From WHTX01 sp038255145 (GTDB taxonomy: Bacteria; Actinomycetota; Acidimicrobiia; Acidimicrobiales; CAIXPF01): 15,305 nt of DNA. The notes beneath the pieces were generated by a model. It worked only from the letters and a program-made list of their open reading frames with translations, did not search any database and was not told the origin of the DNA. The number at the start of each line of letters is the position of its first letter. The first letter of the stretch is position 1. The stretch spans positions 1 through 15,305 of the forward strand of contig JBBSLP010000093.1 of the NCBI GenBank assembly GCA_038255145.1. Direction: 5' to 3'. Both the position numbers and the translations under genes were made by a program. This document shows positions 1 to 7,558 of the stretch, piece by piece.

Positions 1-656
1 CCACCGTGAAACCGCTGGTCACAGCGCTTTCCGGTGGATACGGACCCGATATCTCACCGCACCCTGGGGGTTGATCCGGCAGCTGCAGCCGGACGTCCTC
101 GCTGCGTGCGCTGTATGGCAAGCGCGTGTTCGGCCACGACCCGCAACGCGTGCCGCACCGGACAAGGGCGCGGCAGGACGGGATCACCTAGGGGCCTGCC
201 CGCGTGACGTTCGATGACGTGGAGGCGTTGCTGCGTGCCCTCGCCAAGGCGGGGCGGGGGGTGGTGCCCCAGACCGCAGCGTGGCCCCACAGCGCGGAGT
301 AGAGCTCCTCGTCGTTGACGAGGCTCATCATGTCGTCGAAGGGCATCTCGCAGATGTTGTTGGCCGCTACGAGGTCACGATCGCTTCGGAGGAGACGACC
401 ATCCACTGGCGGTCGGGGTTTCGCCATGCATGATTCGGGTGGCGAACTGGTTGTCGACGTCCTCGAGGCCGAGGTCCGTGATGAACCCGACGCGCTCGAT
501 GTACGCGATGGTCGGAGGGGTCCATCGAGGTGTGACGACAACTGTTGCCAGGTCCTTTGACGTTCAGGGCTCACAAGGCTGGGCCACCTGCGACGTGCGA
601 CGTGCGCGCCGCCGTCTGCCGTCACCCCGGCTGTGCGCCACCACCGGCAGTCACGG
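1..656. other. region without a convincing gene; possible decayed coding fragments
   Basis: I see no intact gene here. Short open stretches exist but none has a full domain or a clear ribosome site. On the - strand one frame at about 375-540 reads IAYIERVGFITDLGLEDVDN before a stop at 375-377, and a different frame at about 290-374 reads NICEMPFDDMMSLVNDEELY. Both have protein-like composition and could be pieces of one frameshifted gene that I do not recognise. On the + strand a GTG at 204 opens a 32-codon frame (MTFDDVEALLRALAKAG...) ending at 302, also unrecognised. The block lies downstream of the hydrolase gene ending at 657. No strong terminator hairpin with a T tract is visible. Confidence 0.5.
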
Positions 657-1442
657 TCACGGCCGATGTGTGCCGGGGCCGTCGAGGACGCGTTGGAGCA
701 GTGCGGCGACGCCGTCCGGGTGGGAGAGCAGCACGTTGTGGTCGGCACCTTCGATGGTGTGCAGGGTGGCGGCCGGGACCAGTTTGGCAAGCGCCTCGCT
801 GATGCTCCGCAGTTCGACCGTGGTCGCAGAACCGTAGGCGACGACGGTCGGGACGCGGATCGCCTGCAGCTCTGCTAGCTCGTAGCGGCGGCAGACGGTG
901 CGCTGGGAGTCGGCGGCGAAGGACTGTGTCATCGTGCGCAGCGTCGTTCTGGCGCGTTCGGGCATGGTGTCCCAGGTGCCCTTCCCGGAGACCCGATCGA
1001 CGCCCACGGCGATGGCGTCCGGCTCGCCGGCTGCGGCGGCGGAACGGAGCGCCTCTGAGACCGCGGTGTGGGCGTCGGCAAGTTCACCCTGGCCTGTGAG
1101 GTAGAGCACCGGTATTGGGTTGGGCTCGATCAGCACGAGGTGCTCGAGCTCCCAGCGCTGGGCCAGGGCGATCTCGAGCGCATGGGCAGCGCCGACCGAG
1201 TAGCCGACGAGGACGACGGACCGACCCTGCGCATCGACCTGGCCGGCGATGTCGTCGGCGGCGTCCCGCAGCGTCTTCGGCGCCCATGCGTCGCCGCTGC
1301 GGTCTCCCCATCCCGGGCTGGTCGGAGTGGCAACGGTGTCGGACGGTCGGAGGTGCAACCGCTCGACCACGGGGGACCACACCTTCGGGCGCCCGAGGCT
1401 CCCGTGGACGAGCACCAGCGCGCGTTCCCGGGCTCGGCTCAC
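657..1442 (-). CDS. alpha/beta hydrolase
   Basis: A 261-residue alpha/beta-hydrolase-fold protein. The N-terminal LVHG (residues 11-14) is the oxyanion-hole loop. GYSVG (80-84) is the nucleophile elbow with Ser82 as the expected nucleophile. EGADHN (231-236) carries the C-terminal catalytic His235. The acidic member of the triad is less obvious. The length matches small cytoplasmic hydrolases/esterases, and no signal peptide is seen. The start is a GTG at 1442 with only a weak GGAG upstream. The gene begins 25 bp after the stop of the SnoaL-like gene (1468), so the two are probably co-transcribed and translated from one message. The substrate cannot be told from sequence. The pairing with a cyclase-like protein and a SARP regulator suggests a small metabolic or detoxifying function under SARP control (inference). 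Confidence 0.85.
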   Translation of the reverse strand: MSRARERALVLVHGSLGRPKVWSPVVERLHLRPSDTVATPTSPGWGDRSGDAWAPKTLRDAADDIAGQVDAQGRSVVLVGYSVGAAHALEIALAQRWELEHLVLIEPNPIPVLYLTGQGELADAHTAVSEALRSAAAAGEPDAIAVGVDRVSGKGTWDTMPERARTTLRTMTQSFAADSQRTVCRRYELAELQAIRVPTVVAYGSATTVELRSISEALAKLVPAATLHTIEGADHNVLLSHPDGVAALLQRVLDGPGTHRP

Positions 1443-1467
1443 GACCGGCGCTCCGGCTCAGCCCGGT

Positions 1468-1887
1468 TCACGCTGAACCTATCTGTGCGAGCATCGTCGC
1501 GTGGTCGAAGTAGACCGTCTCGCTGACGAGGTCCTCACCTTCGAAGTGGTAGAGGCAGCACGTCGGCACATCGACGACGTTGCCGGTGCCGGGGATGCCC
1601 GCCCAGTCGCCTTGGTGGGTGCCGACGATCCGCCCTTCGACGATCACCGCCAGATCGGCGTGATAGGTGCGCTCGGCGATGAACTGGAAATCCGGGTAAG
1701 CAGTGAACACGGCATCGAGCAGGCTTCGGACGGCGTCGGCACCGGGGGCCACCATGTCCAGCGGGAAGACGTGGTAGTGCGGCGTGCTGAACGTGCGCAG
1801 CGCCCGATCGATGTCGTGATCACACTCGGCCGCGATGTGTTCGGCGATGGTGGCGTCGCGCCGTTCCTGCAACGTGGTTGCGGTCAT
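1468..1887 (-). CDS. SnoaL-like (ester cyclase-type) polyketide cyclase family protein
   Basis: A 139-residue protein of the SnoaL-like/NTF2-fold family. The frame stays open upstream to 2292, but that part is antisense to the SARP gene, so I chose the ATG at 1887 (MTATTLQERRD). Features typical of the family are the helical N-terminus (residues 7-33), AYPDFQF (63-69), GTHQGDWAGIPGTG (89-102) and the C-terminal strand YFDHATMLAQIG. SnoaL-type proteins include aldol cyclases of aromatic polyketide pathways and many small proteins of unknown substrate; which this is cannot be read here. There is no Shine-Dalgarno sequence before the ATG, and a -10-like TACAAC lies at 1895-1900, so the message is probably leaderless. 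It is the first gene of a two-gene unit with the hydrolase at 657-1442. Confidence 0.85.
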   Translation of the reverse strand: MTATTLQERRDATIAEHIAAECDHDIDRALRTFSTPHYHVFPLDMVAPGADAVRSLLDAVFTAYPDFQFIAERTYHADLAVIVEGRIVGTHQGDWAGIPGTGNVVDVPTCCLYHFEGEDLVSETVYFDHATMLAQIGSA

Positions 1888-1894
1888 GCGTGCG

Positions 1895-1900
1895 GTTGTA
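1895..1900 (-). promoter_or_regulatory. probable -10 element of the SnoaL-hydrolase unit
   Basis: On the - strand TACAAC occupies 1900-1895. A transcript starting about 7 bases downstream would begin at or next to the ATG at 1887, which fits the lack of a ribosome site. No -35 hexamer is obvious at the usual distance; the heptamer array at 1911-1939 occupies that place, as at SARP-activated promoters. The match is to a short motif only, so confidence is moderate. Confidence 0.45.
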
Positions 1901-1910
1901 ACGCACGCCC

Positions 1911-1939
1911 CCTTGCAGCGTCCTTGCACGACCCTTTGC
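1911..1939. promoter_or_regulatory. putative SARP operator: three heptamers at 11-bp spacing
   Basis: On the + strand CCTTGCA starts at 1911 and again at 1922, and the related CCTTTGC starts at 1933: seven-base units with four-base spacers, one helical turn apart. SARP regulators are known to bind direct heptamer repeats with 11-bp periodicity that overlap the -35 region of target promoters. Read on the - strand the units are TGCAAGG and lie upstream of the -10-like TACAAC at 1895-1900, so the cyclase-hydrolase unit is the likely target. The array also lies 32 bases before the SARP start codon, so autoregulation is possible. Confidence 0.6.
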
Positions 1940-1954
1940 CGTCTGCAGTCACCT

Positions 1955-1962
1955 GGAAGGAG
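1955..1962 (+). promoter_or_regulatory. ribosome binding site of the SARP gene
   Basis: GGAAGGAG ends 8 bases before the ATG at 1971. This strong match fixes the start of the SARP gene and contrasts with the facing cyclase gene, which has no such site. Confidence 0.75.
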
Positions 1963-1970
1963 CTGTCCAG

Positions 1971-4900
1971 ATGACGGTGGTCGGGGTGCTGGGTCCGCTG
2001 GTGGTTGGTGCTGACGCCCAACTCGTGCGAGGTCAGCTGGGCCGGGTCTTGGGCGTCCTTGCCATCGCGCACGGCCGACTGGTGCCGACGTCGGAGCTTG
2101 CGGCGTGGGCTCTGGGGGAGCCGCATCGCGACGCCTACGACCGCGTGCACGTTCTCGTGTCCCGCTTGCGACGGCTGCTACGCCAGGAGGGGATCGCCCA
2201 GGTCGCCACTGGGCCGTCGGGCTACCGGCTCGATGTACCTGGGCTCGAGCTCGACGCGGTTGCGTTCGAGGCTGTCGTCCGAAAGGCATCACGCCTGTCC
2301 GGTGAAAGCAGGGCCGTCGAACTGGAGGACGCCTTGGCCTTGTGGCGGGGCCCGGTCGCCGACGGCCTGGGCCTCGATGATCACCCCGGCTGTGGTCGGC
2401 TCACCGATCTGCGGTGGACGGTGCTCGAGGACCTGCTCGCCGTGGAACTGATGCTCGGGTCCTTCCGAGGCGGACTCGACGCGACAGTCGCTGGTTGCCG
2501 GTCCGCCCCCCACCGCGAGCGGCTCGTCGCGTTGACGGCGCTCGCCCTGTATCGCGGTGGCCGCCAGACCGAGGCGCTCGAACTGCTGCGTTTCGTACGG
2601 CTCGCGTTGAGCGAGGAGCGGGGCCTCGATCCGGGTGGGGCCCTCCAGAGGCTCGAACTGGCCGTCCTGCGGCACGATGTCGATGCCGTGGCCCAAGAGC
2701 TGCTCGCCACCGGTGGATCGGCCGCCGAACCAGCGTTGGTTCGCGTGCCAGGCCGCCAACACGCAGCCGTAGGGCCCCGGCAGTCCCAGGCGGGCGCGGT
2801 CGGCAAGGTTCCCCGGGCGCTGTCGGGGCTCGTGGGTAGGTCCGGTGAGGTGGACGTGCTGGGGGAGTTGCTCGAAACGAGCCGCCTGGTGACCCTCACC
2901 GGCCCGGGCGGGGTGGGCAAGACGCGCCTTGCCATCGAGCTCGGGACCCGCCTGGTGGCCAGTGGTGACAGACGCGCCTGGTGGTGCGAGCTTGCACCGG
3001 TCGGCGAGCCGCCGGCCGTTCCGAGTGTGATCGCCGGGGCCTTGGGTGTGGTGGCCGACGCCGACCGCACCGTGGTGGACGCCCTCGCCGAGTTCCTCTC
3101 GCCACCAGGCACGACGTTGTTGTTGGACAACTGCGAGCACCTCATCGATGCCGTGGCGGCCATCGTGGAGGAGTTGTGTGGCCGGTGCCCGGAGCTCGTG
3201 GTCGTCACGACGAGTCGAGAAACGCTCGGCATCTCGGGGGAGTCCGTGTACCCCGTGCTGCCCTTGGGCGTCGACGACGCCGTCGCGTTGTTCACGCAGC
3301 GTGCCCGCGCCGTCGAGGCATCGTTCTCAGCAGATGCGGCCACGGAGGACATCTGTCGGCAACTCGACGGCATCCCCCTTGCCTTGGAGATGGCCGCAGC
3401 GCGACTGCGGTCGATGCGACCGGTGGAGATCGCCGAGCGCCTCGATCGGCGTTTCCGCCTGCTGGTCGGCGTGCGGGGGTCGATCGGTCGGCAGCAGACC
3501 TTGCGGGCGACGGTGGACTGGTCCCATGACCTGCTCAGTGACCGCGAGCAGCGGGTGTTCCGTCGATTGGCCGTCTTCTCGGGATCGTTCGACCTGGCGG
3601 CGGCGGAAGCGGTCGTGGCCGACGACGAACTCGATGCCGCCGATGTCGACGACGTCCTGCACAGCCTTGTGTCGAAGTCGCTGGTCGTTCCCGACACCCG
3701 TGACAAGGACCGGGTCCGTTTCTCGCTGTTGGAGACCATGCGCCAGTTCGCGCAGGAGCACCTGACGGCAGCGGCCGAGGGCGATCGGTACCGGCAGAGC
3801 CACGCCGAGTACTTCGGTCAGTTCGTGGCCACAGCTGGCGGTGGTCTCCGGGGGCCCGACGAGGTCCACTTCGCCGACCTCGTCGCCATCGAACTGGCCA
3901 ACCTGCGGGTCGCCTACACCTGGGGGATGGAGCGCGGTGACGCAACGCTCGCGTTCGGCGCCTTCGCCCCGCTCCCGCCGACGAGCCTCGCCGATCCAAC
4001 GGCACACGCCATGTTCGAGTGGTCCGAACCGGTGATGCGCCTGCCGGGTGCATCGACCAGTCCGCTCCTGTGGCCCGCCCTTCTCTGGTTGCTCGCCCGC
4101 GGCGCCAACCTGCAGGAGTTCGACGCCGTGCATGGGTGCCTCGCCTGGGTGCGGACCCTCCCCGGGGCGGACGACCGCCCCCAGGTGTGTGCGCTGGCCG
4201 GCATGTCGAACCATGCGCGGGGCAACCTGCCGGAAGCGTCCCGCTGGCACGGACGGGCATCGGCGGGCTTCACCGCCCTCGGCGACGAGTACCACGCCGT
4301 TCGATCCGATGCCCTGACGCTGTGGTGCCGAACGGACGACGACACCTCCGACGAGCTGGAGGTGTTGGCCGAGCGCGCTCGGGCCTTGCAGAACCCGTTC
4401 ATGACCGCCTTCGGGCTGGGAGCGGCCACGTGCTCACCCCGCAACGTGCTGCGTGATCCACAGCGCGCCCTGGAACTGCTGGACGAGGCGACCGCCTGGG
4501 GTCACCGCACTCGCGGCTCCTTCGCCCATCTCGCGTTCGTGGGCGCCCGGATCCTTGCCCTGACGCTGCTCGGTGACCCATCGGCGGTGAAGGAGGCCCG
4601 GGTGGCGGTCAGGATGGGAGACAACCTGAACCAGGTCGCCGTGCCGGTAGGCGCCCTGTCGGTCGCCTTCGCACTCGCTGGGCACCACCGAGAGGCGGCC
4701 GAGCTGATCGGGGCCGCCAGCCGGTCGCCCACCGTCTACAACCCACTCGTCGCCACGCCTGCAGTGACGGAGATCTGGGCCACGACCCGCGAGGTCCTCG
4801 GCCCGGCCGCGTTCGATCTGGCGGTGGCCCGGGGGGCGGAACGAACCTACGACGAGCTCGTCAGCTGGCTCGCTGACGCGCTGCAGGAACCCTCGCTGGT

Positions 4901-4973
4901 CCTGGCGCCCAAGCCCGCCTCGACATCGGGCCGGCCCAAAGCCGTCGACGCGTCACAGCACCCAGCCCCCTGA
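1971..4973 (+). CDS. SARP/AfsR-type transcriptional regulator with NB-ARC ATPase domain
   Basis: A 1000-residue regulator of the SARP-STAND type, like AfsR in plan. Residues 1-90 form the OmpR-like winged-helix DNA-binding domain (GVLGPL start, HVLVSRLRRLL, SGYRLDV). Residues 95-235 form the bacterial transcriptional activator (BTAD) domain. The ATPase follows: Walker A GPGGVGKT (311-318), Walker B LLLDNCEH (383-390), TTSRETL (413-419) and the GIPLALEMAAARLR helix (467-480), then the winged-helix part with DWSHDLL and RRLAVFSGSF (about 516-540). Residues 600-970 are helical and TPR-like, the likely ligand- or partner-sensing part. There is no C-terminal LuxR-type HTH, which separates it from MalT/LAL proteins. 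It presumably switches on the divergent cyclase-hydrolase unit through the repeats at 1911-1939 (inference). The start is set by the ribosome site at 1955-1962. The inducing signal cannot be told. Confidence 0.92.
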   Translation: MTVVGVLGPLVVGADAQLVRGQLGRVLGVLAIAHGRLVPTSELAAWALGEPHRDAYDRVHVLVSRLRRLLRQEGIAQVATGPSGYRLDVPGLELDAVAFEAVVRKASRLSGESRAVELEDALALWRGPVADGLGLDDHPGCGRLTDLRWTVLEDLLAVELMLGSFRGGLDATVAGCRSAPHRERLVALTALALYRGGRQTEALELLRFVRLALSEERGLDPGGALQRLELAVLRHDVDAVAQELLATGGSAAEPALVRVPGRQHAAVGPRQSQAGAVGKVPRALSGLVGRSGEVDVLGELLETSRLVTLTGPGGVGKTRLAIELGTRLVASGDRRAWWCELAPVGEPPAVPSVIAGALGVVADADRTVVDALAEFLSPPGTTLLLDNCEHLIDAVAAIVEELCGRCPELVVVTTSRETLGISGESVYPVLPLGVDDAVALFTQRARAVEASFSADAATEDICRQLDGIPLALEMAAARLRSMRPVEIAERLDRRFRLLVGVRGSIGRQQTLRATVDWSHDLLSDREQRVFRRLAVFSGSFDLAAAEAVVADDELDAADVDDVLHSLVSKSLVVPDTRDKDRVRFSLLETMRQFAQEHLTAAAEGDRYRQSHAEYFGQFVATAGGGLRGPDEVHFADLVAIELANLRVAYTWGMERGDATLAFGAFAPLPPTSLADPTAHAMFEWSEPVMRLPGASTSPLLWPALLWLLARGANLQEFDAVHGCLAWVRTLPGADDRPQVCALAGMSNHARGNLPEASRWHGRASAGFTALGDEYHAVRSDALTLWCRTDDDTSDELEVLAERARALQNPFMTAFGLGAATCSPRNVLRDPQRALELLDEATAWGHRTRGSFAHLAFVGARILALTLLGDPSAVKEARVAVRMGDNLNQVAVPVGALSVAFALAGHHREAAELIGAASRSPTVYNPLVATPAVTEIWATTREVLGPAAFDLAVARGAERTYDELVSWLADALQEPSLVLAPKPASTSGRPKAVDASQHPAP

Positions 4974-5226
4974 TCACGCTTCGGGCCCAGTACGGTTCGC
5001 CGCCCTGCCTGTCGGCTGACGTCGCAAGTCGCCCGCCCATGCCAGCTGAAGCGCCATAGGTCGGTGCCTACCGGCGTCGCACTTGCGTTGCTGTCGACCG
5101 CTGGACGTACGAGCTTCCCGCCCGAACGCGTTGCGGGCCCGCTCGCCTACGAGCCTTTGCTGCGCTCGCAGTTTCGACTTCATGACGAAGGGTGCTCCCC
5201 TGCGGCACGGTGCCGATCACGACACC
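4974..5226. other. intergenic stretch after the SARP gene
   Basis: 253 bases between the SARP stop and the DUF2510 remnant. I see no gene, no T-tailed hairpin and no clear promoter boxes. Open frames through it have no recognisable domain. Confidence 0.5.
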
Positions 5227-5403
5227 ATGAGTTCTTCGACCCAGACGCCCTCGGGCTGGAATCCCGACCCCGCTGGCTCTGGCGGGCAGCGCTACTGGGA
5301 CGGCTCGGGCGTCAATGGCCAGGTTGCAGTCCTCGGTGGTGGCCATGAGAAGTCCCCGCTCCTCGGGGTAGTTCAGGCCTTCGTTCTGGTGGTGGGAGTG
5401 TAA
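5227..5403 (+). pseudogene. DUF2510-domain protein truncated by an IS256-family element
   Basis: The 58-codon frame reads MSSSTQTPSGWNPDPAG, then GGQRYWDGSG: the DUF2510 signature (GW.PDP...RYWDG) of actinobacterial, often membrane-anchored, proteins. The usual GWYPDP has Asn for Tyr, and the Trp expected after WDG is replaced by Val. After a linker comes SPLLGVVQAFVLVVG, the beginning of a probable membrane segment. The frame then ends at a TAA (5401-5403) that belongs to the inserted IS left end (from 5394). The gene has therefore lost everything after about codon 56, and no C-terminal part is found downstream. I chose ATG 5227 because it matches the usual short N-terminus; no good ribosome site precedes it. 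An upstream in-frame ATG at 5182 is possible. Confidence 0.65.
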
Positions 5404-5997
5404 CTACAACGGTGTGTGCGTCCAGCAGCTCGGGCGCATGGAAGACAAGGAAGTGCTATGACGTGACGTAACCGAGCGCCAAGCTCAGGGCAGCTGGCGG
5501 GTGTGAGTCCCGCCTGGGGAGACGCCAGGGTCCCCGGTAGCTGGCTCCCGGCGTCGGGCGAGATCCCGCCGTCGAAGCGGAGCGACACAAGGCCTGAGAG
5601 GGCGAGCGACTGGCCAGTCCGCAGCATGAAGCGAAGCTTGCGGCGTCGATAGTTTTTCCTCCGTGAGAGCGGAGCCAAGGGAGAGCCGAGCCGGCACATT
5701 CACGGCGAAGGCCATGGACGGCGCCTGAGATCCTGGAGCGGGCGCCAAGGAACTCCCCGGCGTATGGAGCGTGGAATGGCCAGAAGGGTGTCCTGGGAAC
5801 TGGAGAGAGCCTCCTCGGCCCTGGGTTTGCGGCCCGGGTAGCGAGCTTCCCTATAACCGGCGATCCCGGGAAATGGGCGGCGGTCGAGAGGCAGTCGGAG
5901 GGGGTCGTAGTAGTGCCTGACGGTCAGGACAACACAACCTGGCCGGAGCGAAGGGCCCCTGCTTCATCGATGCACGACGTGGAAGGGAGGGGATCTG

Positions 5998-7344
5998 GTG
6001 AGTGCCGTATCGGCTAGGTCCATCAGCCAGGCCGATGGTCTGGACAAGTCCCGAGCCCTTCAGCGTGTGCTTTACCGTAGTGCCAAGCAGGAACCTGGCC
6101 GTCGTTTCCACGCGCTTTACCACCACGTCGCCCGCAGCGACATCTTGTGGCGGGCGTGGGGCGACGTTCGTGCCAACCGGGGCGCTCCCGGCGTTGATGG
6201 GGTCACCATCGACGCGGTCGAGGAGTCCGGGGTGGCACCGTTCCTCGAACAGCTCGCCGCGGTGTTGACGGCCAAGACGTACCGGCCGTTGCCGCTGCGG
6301 CGGGTGTACATCCCCAAGGCGGGCAAGCCTGGGAGCAACAACCTCAGGCCCCTGTCGATTCCGACGGTGCGTGATCGGGTGGTGATGGCGGCAGCCAAGA
6401 TCGTGCTCGAACCGATCTTCGAGTCCGATTTCCTGCCGTCAAGCTTCGGGTTCCGCCCGAAGCGGTCGGCCCGGATGGCGAACGAGGTCATCCGGGTCGA
6501 GGCCAACCGGGGCGCTGACTGGGTGCTCGACGCTGACGTCTCGGACTGTTTCGGGTCCATCTCCCATGACGCCCTGGTCACGCTCATCGAGCGCAGGGTG
6601 TCGGACGGGGACATGCTCAAGCTGATCCGGGGCTGGCTGCGGGTGGGGGTGTTGGAGAACGGTGTCATCACCGAACCGGTAGCGGGGACCCCGCAGGGGT
6701 CTCCGATCTCGCCGCTGCTTGCCAACATCGCCCTCAACGTGGTCGACACGGAGTGGGCGAAAGCGGGGCAGGGGCTTGGTGTGCTCGTGAGGTTCGCCGA
6801 TGATTTCGTCATTCTCTGCCGGAGCCGTGCTCGGGCCGAGGAGGCCCGCCGCCGGGTGGTGGCGATCCTGGCCGGTCTGGGGCTTCAGTTGAACCCGGAC
6901 AAGACCCGGATCGCTTGTCTCACCCGGGGAGCAGAGGGCTTCGACTTCTTGGGCTTTCACCATCACAAGGTGGAGTCCTGGAAGTGGCGGGGTCGTTGGT
7001 ACTTGCAGCGTTGGCCGTCCGCTCGGGCCATGGCGTCCGTGCGGGCCAAGGTCAGAGAGGCCACGGACCGCAGGTTCGTGGGTGAACACGTCGAGGCCGC
7101 AGTCGGCCGCCTCAACCGTTTTCTGCGGGGCTGGTGGGCGTATTTCCGTTACGGGAACTCGTCACGGAAAGCGGCCACGGTCGACGCCTACGTCCATGAA
7201 CGTCTCGCCATCCTGGCCAGCCGCAAGTATGGGCTCTCGGGGAGGAACTGGGCCTACCGTTTCACGTGGTCCTGGGCCGCCTCTCTGGGCGTCTACCGAC
7301 TCAGCGGGCAGGGCTCGATCCGCTACGCAACTGCGCATGCCTGA
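5998..7344 (+). CDS. ltrA: group II intron reverse transcriptase/maturase
   Basis: A 448-residue intron-encoded protein that aids splicing of its host intron and reverse-transcribes it at target DNA. The GTG start at 5998 follows a purine-rich AGGGAGGGG. RT blocks in order: RANRGAPGVDGVT (58-70), YIPKAGKPGSNNLRPLSIPT (104-123), SSFGFRPKRSA (148-158), motif A DADVSDCFGSI (178-188, catalytic Asp180), AGTPQGSPISPLLANI (229-244), motif C FADD (266-269, in place of the usual YADD), and GLQLNPDKT (295-303) and GFDFLGF (314-320). The maturase X domain is about 340-420 (RLNRFLRGWWAYFRYG). The protein ends soon after with no HNH endonuclease motif, so it belongs to the endonuclease-lacking group. All blocks are intact, so the protein may be active. 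Confidence 0.93.
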   Translation: MSAVSARSISQADGLDKSRALQRVLYRSAKQEPGRRFHALYHHVARSDILWRAWGDVRANRGAPGVDGVTIDAVEESGVAPFLEQLAAVLTAKTYRPLPLRRVYIPKAGKPGSNNLRPLSIPTVRDRVVMAAAKIVLEPIFESDFLPSSFGFRPKRSARMANEVIRVEANRGADWVLDADVSDCFGSISHDALVTLIERRVSDGDMLKLIRGWLRVGVLENGVITEPVAGTPQGSPISPLLANIALNVVDTEWAKAGQGLGVLVRFADDFVILCRSRARAEEARRRVVAILAGLGLQLNPDKTRIACLTRGAEGFDFLGFHHHKVESWKWRGRWYLQRWPSARAMASVRAKVREATDRRFVGEHVEAAVGRLNRFLRGWWAYFRYGNSSRKAATVDAYVHERLAILASRKYGLSGRNWAYRFTWSWAASLGVYRLSGQGSIRYATAHA

Positions 7345-7360
7345 CGGTGAACGATGTCGG

Positions 7361-7504
7361 AAAGCCGTGTGCGGGAGAACCGCATGCACGGTTTGATAGG
7401 GGGTCCCTGGTGAAGCGGGACCGGTCCAGATCGATATGGGCGATAAAGCGACAGCCCTGCGCCCGAGATCAGGACACGACCGAACAGCCAGGGGCCTACC
7501 TCAC
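7361..7504 (+). ncRNA. group II intron domains V and VI (extended domain VI)
   Basis: Domain V (7361-7394) is a 34-base hairpin beginning AAAGCCGTGTGCGG and closing with CCGCATGCACGGTTT. Domain VI pairs GGTCCCTGG (7402-7410) with CCAGGGGCC (7488-7496). The outer part leaves A7498 bulged between a G-U and a G-C pair. Instead of a short loop, the helix is capped by 77 bases (7411-7487) that can fold further: CGGT (7422-7425) with ACCG (7479-7482), CCAGATC (7426-7432) with GATCAGG (7467-7473, one A-A mismatch), and GGGCG (7438-7442) with CGCCC (7460-7464). Confidence 0.7.
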
Positions 7505-7558
7505 AACTGCCAGATCTAGCATGCCCGGGCCGGGTGCCTGGGTGAGAGAGGGGTAGTT

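Larger units (their letters stand above)
5416..7504 (+). mobile_element. full-length group II intron with intact reverse transcriptase
   Basis: A retromobile, potentially self-splicing intron of about 2089 bp. The 5' end GTGCG (5416-5420) fits the GUGYG rule. Next to it GCGTCC (5418-5423) can pair with GGGCGC (5432-5437), as in the first helix of Ll.LtrB. Domains I-IV occupy up to 5997 and around the open reading frame (5998-7344). Domain V is at 7361-7394, with the AGC triad in AAAGCCGTG and its GTGC/GCAC-type stem. Domain VI follows, with bulged branch-point A7498, and the intron ends in AC at 7503-7504, seven positions from the branch A counting both. GTGTG at 5412 or 5414 is an alternative 5' end. 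I could not assign EBS/IBS pairs with confidence. Confidence 0.82.

Noticed and set aside
589..605. Tandem CGACGTG repeat
   Set aside because: Only two copies, in non-coding sequence, with no associated structure.
188..790. 200-codon - strand open frame
   Set aside because: Overlaps the end of the hydrolase gene in another frame and is low-complexity; only a short inner part looks protein-like.
1888..2292. N-terminal extension of the SnoaL-like protein
   Set aside because: It runs antisense through the start of the SARP gene and the operator, and is Arg/Pro-rich; the family begins near ATG 1887.
2381..3739. A 452-codon - strand open frame opposite the SARP gene
   Set aside because: Ser/Arg/Thr-rich shadow of the SARP coding strand; no domain.
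7402..7422. Short domain VI alternative (GGTCCC with GGGACC)
   Set aside because: It has no following branch-point motif or AY end; the longer pairing 7402-7410/7488-7496 places a bulged A at the expected distance from the 3' end.
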